Of a DNA stretch of 64,000 bases, positions 1 to 8,686 are shown piece by piece (the first letter of the stretch is position 1; every line of letters starts with the position of its first letter). The position numbers and the translations under genes are program-made. A model generated the notes under the pieces. It saw only the letters and a list, made by a program, of their open reading frames with translations, did not search any database and was not told the origin of the DNA. This DNA is from an uncultured Anaeromusa sp. (GTDB lineage Bacteria > Bacillota > Negativicutes > Anaeromusales > Anaeromusaceae), in NCBI RefSeq assembly GCF_963676855.1, contig NZ_OY781460.1:1163501-1227500 (forward strand), in the 5' to 3' direction.

Positions 1-1
1 G

Positions 2-2962
2 GGCGTTAAGGCGACGCATATTTTTTATACTTCTCTCAAAAGTGACGAGCATGCGCATAATCAGTTTCCGGCGCTGCAGGCGTTTTTGGCGGAGCGGCTG
101 CAGGCTAAGGACACGCTGTTGTTGCAATCGGTATTTCATTCCCTGCAAAAAATCGTCGGTGATCATTTGACGGCGGCGCGGAAAAAAGGCGAAAATAAAT
201 TACAGTCGGCCAGAGAGGTCCTGGGGGAACTGCCGGCGGCGGAGCAAGAGGAACTGCTGGCGAACTATGACAAGCTGTTGGCGGAAAAGAACTTGCTGGG
301 CGAAGGTCTGGAAAAAGCAGAGAGCCAGTTTGACCTGGAAGTCAGCAAAATTATGCAGAATGCCTATTTGATGCCCTTTGAGACGCGGGCGCTGGCGGAA
401 GCGTATTTGGAAGCCTGCCAGGCGGGTTTTAAGGTTGGCTTTTTGTTTACCAAACAGAAGACGGAGACGGAACGGGAAAACCGGCTGGAGCTTTTTTACC
501 AGGGCGTACTGGAAAAGATAAAATCCCAAATAGAGTGGCATCTGCGCGAGTTCCTGGGGCGCTTCCTAAAAGAGCGGCGTATGGAAGACAAGGAATTGCT
601 CGCAAGGGCGCAGCAGTTTACGGTGCCTTTGGCCAAGGAAGCGCTAGTGGGCGCGGTAAAGCCGGGCGCTCGTCTTTCCGGCGAATCGGTCATCAATTAT
701 ACGGAGAGCGTGGCCAATGAAATTAAGCTTGCGGTGAAACGAAACCTGGCTTCTTTAGAAGTAGACATTTTGGAGGCTCTCCAAGAGCGTACTGCTGCGC
801 TGCAGGTGCGGCTGTCCCAAAAATCAGCCGGGTTGGAGCGTTATGTCGCCGCACTGGAACAGCTGAAAAAACAGGAAGCCGCCGCTAAGCTGGCACAAGC
901 GGAAACTGATAAGCTGCTTAGCCAAGCGAAGGAAATTACAGAAGAAGCGTTTTGCCTGCTGGCACAGAACGAAGAGGAGTTTGACGTTGTTTCGCCGCAG
1001 ACCGGACAGGTGGAACTGGTGAAAAAAACGCCTCCTCGCGTCCAAACCATGCCTAAAGTAACCGAGAAAAAAGCGGCAGCCATTGAGGCGGCGGACCGGA
1101 TGAAGCAGACCGCAAGCAATCTCAAGGAGACGGCGAACCTAGTTCAGGCTTTGCCTGGTTTTGCTAAGCTGGCCAGGGAACTGGAGGGAAAGGCGGCGCG
1201 GTTGGAGCATAAAGGCTTTACCGTCGCACTCTTCGGGGCGTTCAGCGCCGGTAAATCTTCCTTTGCTAATGCCCTTCTCGGCGAGAAAGTGCTGCCTGTT
1301 TCGCCTAACCCGACAACGGCGGCGATTAATCAGATTAAGCCGGTGAACGAGGCTTGCACGCATGGAACGGTGCGCGTCAAGGTGAAGGATGATCACTCCT
1401 TGCTGGATGATGTCAATCAGGCGTTGCGTCTGTTTGAAGTGCAGGCGGCCAGTCTGGCTGAAGCCAGGGAAAAGGCAGCCTCTTTAGGACAGGGCGCGTC
1501 GGTTGGGGCAGCGGAAAAAACCAGCTATGCTTTCTTGCAGGCCTTTGCGCGCGGTTATGCCGCCTTTGGCGAGCAGCTGGGGGCTGTGCTGGAAACAACC
1601 ATGGCGGAATTCGGTGACTATGTGGCGGTGGAGGAAAAATCCTGTTTTGTAGAATGGATTGACCTCTACTATGACTGCCCCTTGACTCGCAAGGGCATTA
1701 CGCTGGTAGACACGCCAGGGGCGGATTCCATCAACGCCCGCCATACAGGAGTAGCCTTTGAGTTCATCAAAAATTCGGATGCCATTCTCTTTGTTACGTA
1801 CTATAATCATGCCTTCTCGAAAGCGGATCGGGAGTTTCTGATTCAACTGGGGCGGGTAAAAGACGCCTTCCAACTGGATAAAATGTTCTTTATCATCAAC
1901 GCCATTGATTTGGCGGACAACGAAGAAGAAAAAGAAACGGTCATGGCCTATGTGCAGGAGCAGCTTGTTAAATACGGCGTTCGCAATCCCCATCTGTACG
2001 CCTTGTCCAGCCTGCATGCCTTGAAGGAAAAACAGGCCAAGACGGCGGCAGCTCCATCGGGAATGCCTGTGTTCGAAGAAGCTTTTTATCACTTTATCGC
2101 CAACGATTTGGCTAACTTGGCAGTCGCGGCGTCTGAAAATGAACTGCGCCGCGTTGGACAACGCGTAAGCGCTCTTATTGCCAGCGCCCGCGAGGATGTA
2201 TCGGTGAAAGAGCAAAAACGGGCCAAGCTGGAAAGCGAACAAGGCGAGGTTGCATCCGTTTTGGCGCAGCAGACCGCGCAATCGCTGCGCTGCAGTCTGC
2301 TGCAGGAAATGGAAGAGCTCCTTTACTATGCGAAGCAGCGGGTATTTTTGCGATTCAACGATTTCTTCAAAGAGGCGTTCAATCCGGCGGTGCTGCGAGA
2401 AGACGGGCGGGATTTGAAAAAGGCGCTGCGGCAGTCTTTAGGCGAGCTGTTGGAGCAGGTCGGCTTTGATTTAGCCCAGGAGCTGCGCGCTACTACGGTG
2501 CGTTTGGAGCGATTTTCGCAAAAACATGCGGCAGAGTATCAGCAGGGTCTTGCCGAGCGACTTGGGGAAATCAATGCCGATGTATCCTTTGCCGAGTTTG
2601 AACTGGAAAGCAAAGAATATCTTGAATTTGCGGCTGCTTTTCAAGACGCGCCCCTAGAAAAGTTTAATAAAGCACTGGCTTGCTTTAAAAATCCTAAAGC
2701 GTTTTTTGAGCAAGGGGAAAGCAAGACCATGGGGGAAGCGCTCTATGAACTTCTTAGCGTACTGGCCGATGAATATCTGCAGAGAGAAAAAGGCCGTATG
2801 CAGACGAGCTATGATGCAGTTTTAGAGGAAGAATTTGCCCGCCTTATCGGGCAGATGACGGAACAGGCGGCAGAATTCTATTTGAGCCTGCTGTCTGCTT
2901 TGGACGGCGGCGTTCCGGTAGAGACGCTCTTGGATATTCAACAGCGTTTACCCCAAGAATAG
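2..2962 (+). CDS. Dynamin-like GTPase (DynA type), 5' end outside the window
   Basis: The reading frame is open from the left edge, so the start codon lies upstream and about 986 residues are visible. A dynamin-type G domain follows a long helical, coiled-coil segment: the P-loop GAFSAGKSS is encoded near 1233-1260, and DTPGAD (G3) near 1710. Lysine- and glutamate-rich helices follow to the stop. The ~400 residues before this G domain look like the stalk of an earlier dynamin unit, so the whole protein is probably a two-headed DynA-like fusion. That family tethers and fuses membranes and responds to membrane stress in Firmicutes. The tandem arrangement is inference, because the first G domain is not in view. 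The dynamin family assignment is firm. Confidence 0.85.
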   Translation, partial: GVKATHIFYTSLKSDEHAHNQFPALQAFLAERLQAKDTLLLQSVFHSLQKIVGDHLTAARKKGENKLQSAREVLGELPAAEQEELLANYDKLLAEKNLLGEGLEKAESQFDLEVSKIMQNAYLMPFETRALAEAYLEACQAGFKVGFLFTKQKTETERENRLELFYQGVLEKIKSQIEWHLREFLGRFLKERRMEDKELLARAQQFTVPLAKEALVGAVKPGARLSGESVINYTESVANEIKLAVKRNLASLEVDILEALQERTAALQVRLSQKSAGLERYVAALEQLKKQEAAAKLAQAETDKLLSQAKEITEEAFCLLAQNEEEFDVVSPQTGQVELVKKTPPRVQTMPKVTEKKAAAIEAADRMKQTASNLKETANLVQALPGFAKLARELEGKAARLEHKGFTVALFGAFSAGKSSFANALLGEKVLPVSPNPTTAAINQIKPVNEACTHGTVRVKVKDDHSLLDDVNQALRLFEVQAASLAEAREKAASLGQGASVGAAEKTSYAFLQAFARGYAAFGEQLGAVLETTMAEFGDYVAVEEKSCFVEWIDLYYDCPLTRKGITLVDTPGADSINARHTGVAFEFIKNSDAILFVTYYNHAFSKADREFLIQLGRVKDAFQLDKMFFIINAIDLADNEEEKETVMAYVQEQLVKYGVRNPHLYALSSLHALKEKQAKTAAAPSGMPVFEEAFYHFIANDLANLAVAASENELRRVGQRVSALIASAREDVSVKEQKRAKLESEQGEVASVLAQQTAQSLRCSLLQEMEELLYYAKQRVFLRFNDFFKEAFNPAVLREDGRDLKKALRQSLGELLEQVGFDLAQELRATTVRLERFSQKHAAEYQQGLAERLGEINADVSFAEFELESKEYLEFAAAFQDAPLEKFNKALACFKNPKAFFEQGESKTMGEALYELLSVLADEYLQREKGRMQTSYDAVLEEEFARLIGQMTEQAAEFYLSLLSALDGGVPVETLLDIQQRLPQE

Positions 2963-3035
2963 TACAAAAGTTGATAGTTTTTTTATATGAATCCTGCGGC
3001 TGTTTATGGTACATTGAAGGCAATTGAATATTCTA

Positions 3036-3190
3036 TACAGGTGCCGGATGGAAACCGGTTAAAAGGAAAACAGGTGCAATTCCTGTGCGGTCCCGCCGCT
3101 GTAAAAGAGGAGTTCTCGCTTAAGGCCACTGGGAAACCGGGAAGGCTGCGGGAATAAAGATGCTTGAGTCAGAAAGCCTGCCTGTATGTC
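3036..3190 (+). ncRNA. Cobalamin (B12) riboswitch
   Basis: The aptamer is recognisable from its ordered conserved blocks: GGTGCCGG near 3040, a GGTTAAAAGGAA block, GGTGCAATTCC (a B12-box-like element), TGCGGTCCCGCCGCTGT, GCCACTGGGAAACCGGGAAGG, and a 3' GAGTCAGAAGCCTGCC-like segment near 3166-3186 (one extra A in AGAAAGCC). It lies in the 345-nt gap after the dynamin gene and points at the radical SAM gene that starts at 3307. Class identity is firm; the exact ends are approximate. By analogy with the family, AdoCbl binding should reduce expression of the downstream gene. Confidence 0.93.
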
Positions 3191-3248
3191 GCCATTGACT
3201 CTACGAGTGATAGAGGGCATGGACTTTTGCAGGTTTTTCTGCTTTTTT

Positions 3249-3280
3249 CGCCCTCTGACATGTAACAGAGGGCGATTTTA
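3249..3280 (+). terminator. Expression-platform terminator of the cobalamin riboswitch
   Basis: Perfect 9-bp arms CGCCCTCTG and CAGAGGGCG enclose a short loop and are followed by a T-rich run, all upstream of the gene start at 3307. An AGAGGGC segment near 3213 can pair with the first arm and would act as an anti-terminator. That gives a simple ON/OFF transcription switch. Confidence 0.8.
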
Positions 3281-3306
3281 TTTCTCTAAGGGCGGAGGAA
3301 GCTGCA

Positions 3307-4164
3307 ATGAATGTAGTAGAAAAACGGCTTAGCTGTGATCATTCGGAAAAATATCTGGTGAGCTTGGCAGACGGTCATACCGTCGAAACGCTTTACATGG
3401 TGGATGAAGCGAGACGGTTGACTTTTAACAGCACGATATGTATATCTTCGCAGGTAGGCTGCCATATGGGCTGTCGCTTTTGCGCCACAGGCAGGCAGGG
3501 CTTTATCCGCAACCTGACGGCCCAGGAGATTGTCGGTCAGGTGGAGCTTTGTAATCGAACACGTAAAAATGCCAAGCAAACTTCCCTGGAGGCAGTGGTG
3601 TTCGCCGGCATGGGCGAGCCGTTGCGAAATTATAAGCAAGTTAAGACTGCCATTCTGCAGCTGCGTTCCCGCTTGGGGCTGCGGCAGTTTGAACTGGCTA
3701 CGGTGGGGATTGTGCCGAAGATCTATGAGATGATTGAGGATTTTCAAGGCAGTGATATCTCCATTCGCCTGAATCTTTCGCTGCATGCTTCGACCGATGT
3801 GCAGCGCAGGCAGATTATTCCCATGACGCAGGAATACGGCATTGAGAAGATTATTCAGGCGGCGGCGGCTTATGCGGCTGCCTTTAACACGAAAGCGCGC
3901 ATCCGGTACATGCTGTTTCGTGGTTTCAATAACACCGAAGATGATGCGGCCCGCCTGACAGAGCTGTTGCAGGGGAAACCGTTGAAATTGATTCTTTCAC
4001 AGTATAACGAGAACAATATAGAGGGCCTGACGCCGGCGAATCGCTTGGAGGTTTTGGATTTTTATAATACAATGAAGACAGCGGTGGATGCGGAGATTTT
4101 TCATAATTTTGGCAGCGATATTCAAGGCGGCTGCGGACAATTGAAGCAAACCGCTGCGGTATAA
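3307..4164 (+). CDS. RlmN/Cfr-like radical SAM protein lacking the N-terminal domain
   Basis: 285 residues. The radical SAM motif is C52-X3-C56-X2-C59, inside the RlmN-type stretch TICISSQVGC. The two extra catalytic cysteines of the RlmN mechanism also appear to be present: C45 in TIC, and C276 in the C-terminal GSDIQGGCGQL. Characterised RlmN proteins are about 350-380 residues, and their cluster lies near residue 120. Here some 70 residues of the N-terminal accessory domain are missing. RlmN makes m2A in 23S rRNA and some tRNAs; this shortened form may modify another RNA or do something else. The ATG is preceded by GGAGG at good spacing. A cobalamin riboswitch lies directly upstream, and a LOG-family gene follows 34 nt later, probably in the same operon. 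Confidence 0.85.
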   Translation: MNVVEKRLSCDHSEKYLVSLADGHTVETLYMVDEARRLTFNSTICISSQVGCHMGCRFCATGRQGFIRNLTAQEIVGQVELCNRTRKNAKQTSLEAVVFAGMGEPLRNYKQVKTAILQLRSRLGLRQFELATVGIVPKIYEMIEDFQGSDISIRLNLSLHASTDVQRRQIIPMTQEYGIEKIIQAAAAYAAAFNTKARIRYMLFRGFNNTEDDAARLTELLQGKPLKLILSQYNENNIEGLTPANRLEVLDFYNTMKTAVDAEIFHNFGSDIQGGCGQLKQTAAV

Positions 4165-4198
4165 GGTTTTACCATAGTGGAAACAGGAGAAGCAATCA

Positions 4199-4786
4199 AT
4201 GAACAAGGTGATTTGCGTCTATAGCTCTTCCAGCAGAACCATTGATCCGGTGTATTTTGATGCGGCGCACCATTTGGGACGGGAAATTGCGGCGAAGGGA
4301 GACTATTTTCTTTTTGGCGGCGGCATCACTGGGCTGATGGGAGCTTGTGCCAAGGCGGTGCATGAGCATCAAGGACAGGTGATTGGCGTGATTCCGGAAG
4401 CCTTAAATCTTGACGGCGTTGTCTATGATAAATGTGACGAACTGGTGGTAACCAAATGCATGCGCGAGCGCAAGGCCGCTATGGATGAGCGCTCCGACGC
4501 TTTTATCGCGCTGCCCGGAGGCTATGGAACCATGGAAGAGGTTTTGGAAATCATTACGCTCAAGCAATTGCGCTATCATGATAAACCCATTGTCATTTTG
4601 AACATCAATAACTTTTACGATAAGTTGCTGGAGCAGTTTGAGATTGTTATCGATCAGCAATTTGCTAAAACGGTTTGTAATGAATTGTATTTTGTGACTG
4701 AGGAAATTTCGGAGGCTCTGCAGTATATTGACGCCTATGAGTCTCCTGTATTTGCAGAACGGTGGCTTACGGACGTAGAAAAATAA
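4199..4786 (+). CDS. LOG-family protein (TIGR00730 type nucleotide phosphoribohydrolase)
   Basis: 195 residues with a Rossmann-like fold signature: N-terminal ICVYSSSS, the GGGITGLMG phosphate loop, and the family hallmark PGGYGTMEE near residue 103. These are the motifs of LOG/YvdD proteins, often misnamed lysine decarboxylases. Members hydrolyse nucleoside 5'-monophosphates such as cytokinin riboside monophosphate. The bacterial physiological substrate is usually unknown. Upstream ACAGGAG gives a plausible ribosome site. The gene follows the radical SAM gene by 34 nt and ends just before a strong terminator, so both genes are probably under the riboswitch. Length is normal for the family. 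Confidence 0.88.
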   Translation: MNKVICVYSSSSRTIDPVYFDAAHHLGREIAAKGDYFLFGGGITGLMGACAKAVHEHQGQVIGVIPEALNLDGVVYDKCDELVVTKCMRERKAAMDERSDAFIALPGGYGTMEEVLEIITLKQLRYHDKPIVILNINNFYDKLLEQFEIVIDQQFAKTVCNELYFVTEEISEALQYIDAYESPVFAERWLTDVEK

Positions 4787-4792
4787 AGTCTG

Positions 4793-4841
4793 CCAAACAA
4801 ACGACCCTGACGCGTTAGCGCGCCAGGGTCGTTTTGTTTGG
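4793..4841. terminator. Bidirectional intrinsic terminator
   Basis: CCAAACAAACGACCCTG pairs with CAGGGTCGTTTTGTTTGG around a GC-rich loop. It has A-rich and T-rich flanks on either side, so it can serve both the plus-strand LOG gene and the convergent minus-strand transporter gene. Confidence 0.85.
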
Positions 4842-4856
4842 TAATAAAGATCTTTA

Positions 4857-5822
4857 CTAGCGATTCGAGAAGAGAAATAAGACTGTCAGCAGAGACAGGA
4901 ACATGCCGGGAGCGGTGCGTTTGGCGATTTCCAGAGGATTTACGTTGGCGATGGTTGCACAGATAATGGTTGCCCCGGCTACTGGCGACATGGTGCGTCC
5001 CAAAGCGCCGGAGATGGTGGCTAAAGAGCCCATATCCGAAATGGTGAAGCCAAATTGCATCGCGTGGGGCGTTACGGCGCCGTTGAAGGCCAGGGCGGCG
5101 GCGTCGCCGGAGCCGCTTAAAATTGCCAGCAAATAAGGACCGAAGGTGGCGGCGTATCTGGCAATCTCTTGAGATTGTTTCATTTGTTCAATCAAGGCGC
5201 CGGTCAGGCCAATGATTTGCATGCCTTCGGTAAAGACAGCGGCGGCAATAATGATGCCGATAATTTCTCCATACGATTCGCCCATGCCTTTAAAAAAGAT
5301 CTTGGTAATTTCCTGAACGTTGCCTAAGGTTACGACAAAGCCGAGAATGGCTCCGATAATCATGGCTTGCGGCACGGTAACCGCAGGCAGAAGAGCAAGC
5401 TGTTTACTACCTAAGACTAATAAAGCAAGGGGAACGATAGGAATCAAGGCTTTGATAAAATTGACGCGCTGCACTTCTGCGTCTGCTGCAGCACTGGCAG
5501 GAGCGGTTGCCTGCGGTCCTTCATGGCGAAGATGGCAAACAACGGTCAACGTAACGGAAGCGACGGCAAGAGCGACAAGCACCGGCAGCGTATGACCGGC
5601 AATAACCGCCATCACATCCATCTGGGCCAGCTTAGCGATAAAAGGATTGTGAACAAGACCGGGGCTCATGAGGCTGCCGAAGGTGCCGACCATGACGCAG
5701 GCGGCGGCCATGGCAGGATGCACGCCGGATTTGATTAGGGTAGGGATTAATATCGCGCCGACCGCGGCGGCGCAGCCAGCCGTGCTGGGCAAAGCGATAA
5801 TGAGGGCTCCTATCCAAATCAT
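4857..5822 (-). CDS. DcuC-like C4-dicarboxylate/2-hydroxyacid carrier, N-terminally short
   Basis: 321 residues, strongly hydrophobic, about 8-9 membrane segments. The segment STAGCAAAVGAILIPTLIKSG and the central and C-terminal parts resemble the DcuC family of anaerobic C4-dicarboxylate carriers. The family is normally about 450-460 residues, and this protein aligns from roughly residue 130 onward, so several N-terminal helices are missing. The start nevertheless has an excellent site (GGAGG 9 nt before ATG), so it is probably translated. It is the last gene of a minus-strand cluster with GlcF- and GlcD-like genes, so lactate, glycolate or another 2-hydroxyacid is a plausible substrate. It may be a decayed gene or a genuine short variant. 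Confidence 0.7.
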   Translation of the reverse strand: MIWIGALIIALPSTAGCAAAVGAILIPTLIKSGVHPAMAAACVMVGTFGSLMSPGLVHNPFIAKLAQMDVMAVIAGHTLPVLVALAVASVTLTVVCHLRHEGPQATAPASAAADAEVQRVNFIKALIPIVPLALLVLGSKQLALLPAVTVPQAMIIGAILGFVVTLGNVQEITKIFFKGMGESYGEIIGIIIAAAVFTEGMQIIGLTGALIEQMKQSQEIARYAATFGPYLLAILSGSGDAAALAFNGAVTPHAMQFGFTISDMGSLATISGALGRTMSPVAGATIICATIANVNPLEIAKRTAPGMFLSLLTVLFLFSNR

Positions 5823-5880
5823 TATCTCGTCCTCCTCAAATTTATAAGTTGGTGAAAGGCAGTGGCTTTAACCGGCAGAT

Positions 5881-7107
5881 TCAAATAACCTGACTGATGT
5901 GCATGGCTTTGAATTTGCCGCCGCTTTGGGAGGCGAGCTTATTAAGCTGGACAAGGCAAGTAGGACATTCCGTCACTACGACTTGGGCGCCGGAATTTTC
6001 AATATGCACTTTCTTTTGCTGCAAAATTGAATTGGCGATATCCGGATAATCGGTGTGGAAAGAACCTGCGCCGCCGCAGCAGGTGTTGGAGCCTGTCATT
6101 TCTACATACTTGCCGGTTGCTTTTAGCAGCTGCCGGGGCTGGCTTTTTACGCCTTGGCCGCGTCCTAAGTGACAGGGTTCGTGAAAGGTCAACGTCGTGT
6201 CAAGCTGCTGACGGGGTTGATAGCCGGCAACGCAGAGATATTCGCTGAAACTCATCACTTTTTTACTGAAAGATTCGGCTCGGTCTGCCCAGGCAGGGTC
6301 GTCAGCCAAGTGTTTGGCCAGGTGTTTGAGGGTGCCGCTGCAACTGGCGCAGTCGCTGACGACTACGTCCGCTTGCTCAAAAAGAGCAATGTTTTCTTTG
6401 GCCATTTCCAAGAAGTCCGCTTGTTGGCCGTGAGCGAGATGAGGCAGCCCGCAGCAGCGGTTATCGAGGATCAAGGGTTTGCTTACAGAGCCAAGTACGC
6501 GCAGCGATTCGGCAACAGCGTCCGGAAACATCATGCGTAGGCCGCAGCTTTTAAAATAAGCAACTCGCGTTTGGGCATTCAATTGCACCGGAGCGTAAGC
6601 CTTGGCGCTGCCTAAGGCGGCGGGGCCTGCGAAAGAAGCCAGGTACTGGGCGCGAGTGAATTCCTGGGGCGCCATGCCGTGAGGAACGAGGCTGTTTAAG
6701 CCTAAGGTTCGAACTGCCTTTAACGCTCCGGCGGAAAATTTGACGAGCGACTTGGTTTTCAGCAGCGTGCCGAGGGCTTTATATTTGCCGCCTGGGGTGC
6801 CTGTGGTATCGGCAAAATGCTGCCGTAAGAGGATCATAGCGTCATCGGTGGCTACTTTGTTCGGACAATTGTCGACGCAGGTTCGGCACAGCAGACAAAA
6901 GTCGAGGGACTTTCTGACGGCAGTCGTCGGCTCTACGACGCCTTGCAGCAGGCCGCGGGCCAGGTTGTTTTTACCGCGGGCGCTGGACGATTCGATGTCT
7001 TTCGTCTGAAAAAGGGGGCAGACGGTCAGGCAGGTGCCGCAGCGGTCACATTGCTGTACTATATGTTTTACTTCGTCCAAAGATGGCTGATTCGTTGGCA
7101 GAGTCAT
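5881..7107 (-). CDS. GlcF-like Fe-S oxidoreductase subunit with two CCG domains
   Basis: 408 residues. Two ferredoxin-type 4Fe-4S motifs lie at the N-terminus (CDRCGTCLTVCP and CLLCRTCVDNCP). Two cysteine-rich CCG domains follow (NRCCGLPH and NTCCGGAGSF), as in GlcF and heterodisulfide-reductase subunit B. It should take electrons from the flavoprotein encoded immediately upstream (12 nt away) during oxidation of glycolate, lactate or a related 2-hydroxyacid, and pass them to a quinone or another carrier. No separate GlcE-like gene is present, so this is a two-subunit version. The symbol is withheld because the substrate is not shown by sequence. Confidence 0.88.
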   Translation of the reverse strand: MTLPTNQPSLDEVKHIVQQCDRCGTCLTVCPLFQTKDIESSSARGKNNLARGLLQGVVEPTTAVRKSLDFCLLCRTCVDNCPNKVATDDAMILLRQHFADTTGTPGGKYKALGTLLKTKSLVKFSAGALKAVRTLGLNSLVPHGMAPQEFTRAQYLASFAGPAALGSAKAYAPVQLNAQTRVAYFKSCGLRMMFPDAVAESLRVLGSVSKPLILDNRCCGLPHLAHGQQADFLEMAKENIALFEQADVVVSDCASCSGTLKHLAKHLADDPAWADRAESFSKKVMSFSEYLCVAGYQPRQQLDTTLTFHEPCHLGRGQGVKSQPRQLLKATGKYVEMTGSNTCCGGAGSFHTDYPDIANSILQQKKVHIENSGAQVVVTECPTCLVQLNKLASQSGGKFKAMHISQVI

Positions 7108-7119
7108 AGTTGAACCTCC

Positions 7120-8511
7120 TTACTCCCAAATTTTTCCCGGGTTCAGAATGCCTTTGGGGTCAAGAGCTTGCTTGACCAGCTTTAAGGTGTTTACGCCGGC
7201 TTCGCCCAGGGCTTTTTTTAGGTACGGGCGTTTGGTGAGGCCGATGCCGTGCTCTCCAGACAACGTGCCGCCAACAGCGAGGGCGGCGTCAAAAATTTCA
7301 TTGATGGCTTGATGTACGCGTTCCTCCTCTCCTTCTTTCGCTAAATCGCAAAGCACAGACGGGTGGACGTTGCCGTCGCCGGCATGGCCATAGACGGCAA
7401 TGGTCAAATTGTATTTTTTGCCGATTTGGCGGATGAGGCGCACCACTTCGGGAAAGGCGTCGCGCGGTACGGAAATATCTTCCCCAAAGCGGTTGGGCGC
7501 AGCGGCGCCGATGGCGGAACTGAGACCGCGGCGGATAGACCAAATGTCGTCGACTTCCTCTTGAGAAGAGGCTACGCGTACTTCCAGTACTTCGTGCTTT
7601 TGCGCGATGGCTTCGATTTGGCGCGCCTGCTTGTCGAGGTCTGCGTCGGTTTCGCCGTCGATTTCCAAAACAACGCAGGCTCCAATTTCCGCCTTGATGT
7701 CAAGGTGGCGGTGTTTGGCTACGGCTTGAATGCTGATTTTGTCCATTAATTCCGCCGCTGCCGGCACGACGCCGGAGGAGAGCATGCTGTGAATGGTGTT
7801 GCAGGCGTTGTCCAGCGTGGGAAACATTAACTGCAGGGTATTGCGCTTTTTGGGCATGGGGATAAGACGGAGAAGGATCTTGGTGATAACGCCCAAGGTT
7901 CCCTCCGAGCCGGTAAAGAGCTGTGTGAGGTTATAGCCTGTTACATTTTTGATGGCTTTGCCGCCAGTGTGGATGACGCTGCCGTCTGCCAAGACGACTT
8001 CCAAGCCCATGACATAGTTGCTGGTGACGCCATATTTTACAGCCCGCATGCCGCCGGCATTTTCGCCGACATTGCCGCCGAGAGTGGAGTATTTCCAACT
8101 GGCCGGATCTGGCGGAAAGAACAGGCCTTTTTGTGCGCAGGCATTGTAGACATCAATGGTGCGCACTCCCGGTTCCACGGTGACCATCATATTTCGCTCG
8201 TCAAGCTCCAAAATGTTGGTCAGGCGATCCATTGCCAAAGAGATGCCTTGCGCTGCGGGAATGCTGCCGCCGGTGCGGCCGCTTGCGGTGCCCCGGGGCG
8301 TGACGGGGATGCCGTATTCATTGGCAATAGTCATGATTTTGGCTACGTCTTCCGTAGAGCCGGGGCGCAGGACCAGGGTGGGAATGTTTTGCGGCGACAT
8401 GGGAATAAACGAAGAATCGTAGGAATATCCAAAACATTCGTGAGTGGCCTCAATACAATGCTCTGCGCCTACAACGGCGCGGAGCTTTTCTTTGACTTCT
8501 TTCGCTATCAT
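7120..8511 (-). CDS. GlcD-like FAD-linked 2-hydroxyacid dehydrogenase
   Basis: 463 residues. The N-terminal PCMH-type FAD-binding domain includes RGTASGRTGGSIP and the downstream LGGNVGENAGGMRAVKYG. The C-terminal FAD-oxidase domain carries GHAGDGNVHPS and GTLSGEHGIGLTKRPYL, both typical of GlcD and D-lactate dehydrogenases. It probably oxidises glycolate or D-lactate with the adjacent Fe-S subunit as electron acceptor. Length is normal. The ATG follows GGAGGGATTTTGT. A LysR gene lies upstream on the same strand, and a T-N11-A palindrome sits in the gap, which points to LysR control. Confidence 0.9.
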   Translation of the reverse strand: MIAKEVKEKLRAVVGAEHCIEATHECFGYSYDSSFIPMSPQNIPTLVLRPGSTEDVAKIMTIANEYGIPVTPRGTASGRTGGSIPAAQGISLAMDRLTNILELDERNMMVTVEPGVRTIDVYNACAQKGLFFPPDPASWKYSTLGGNVGENAGGMRAVKYGVTSNYVMGLEVVLADGSVIHTGGKAIKNVTGYNLTQLFTGSEGTLGVITKILLRLIPMPKKRNTLQLMFPTLDNACNTIHSMLSSGVVPAAAELMDKISIQAVAKHRHLDIKAEIGACVVLEIDGETDADLDKQARQIEAIAQKHEVLEVRVASSQEEVDDIWSIRRGLSSAIGAAAPNRFGEDISVPRDAFPEVVRLIRQIGKKYNLTIAVYGHAGDGNVHPSVLCDLAKEGEEERVHQAINEIFDAALAVGGTLSGEHGIGLTKRPYLKKALGEAGVNTLKLVKQALDPKGILNPGKIWE

Positions 8512-8623
8512 ACAAAATCCCTCCGCTTTCGCTTGGGTCCGACTGGTTTGAAAGCCGAACTTTTCTGTGCTTACCGTAACATACTCGCAAGAAGGAAGGG
8601 AAATATGGGATTTCGATAAGATG

Positions 8624-8638
8624 ATAGGTTTTGCCTAT
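8624..8638. promoter_or_regulatory. Putative LysR-type operator (T-N11-A)
   Basis: ATAGG-TTTTG-CCTAT is a perfect 5-bp inverted repeat with the T-N11-A spacing of LysR operators. It lies 113 bp upstream of the glcD-like start, between that gene and the LysR gene. Assignment to this LysR protein is inference from position. Confidence 0.5.
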
Positions 8639-8649
8639 AAGAGCAAAAA

Positions 8650-8676
8650 GAAAACGCCTTCCGCAGAAGGCGTTGG
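8650..8676 (-). terminator. Terminator of the LysR gene
   Basis: On the minus strand AACGCCTTC and GAAGGCGTT form a 9-bp stem with a 4-nt loop, followed by TTTCTTTTT. It lies 11 nt past the lysR stop and separates lysR from the glcD-like operon. Confidence 0.85.
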
Positions 8677-8686
8677 TAGTGGCTGT

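Noticed and set aside
1484..2281. 265-codon minus-strand ORF inside the dynamin-like gene
   Set aside because: A shadow of the GC-biased real gene; no start signals and no domain.
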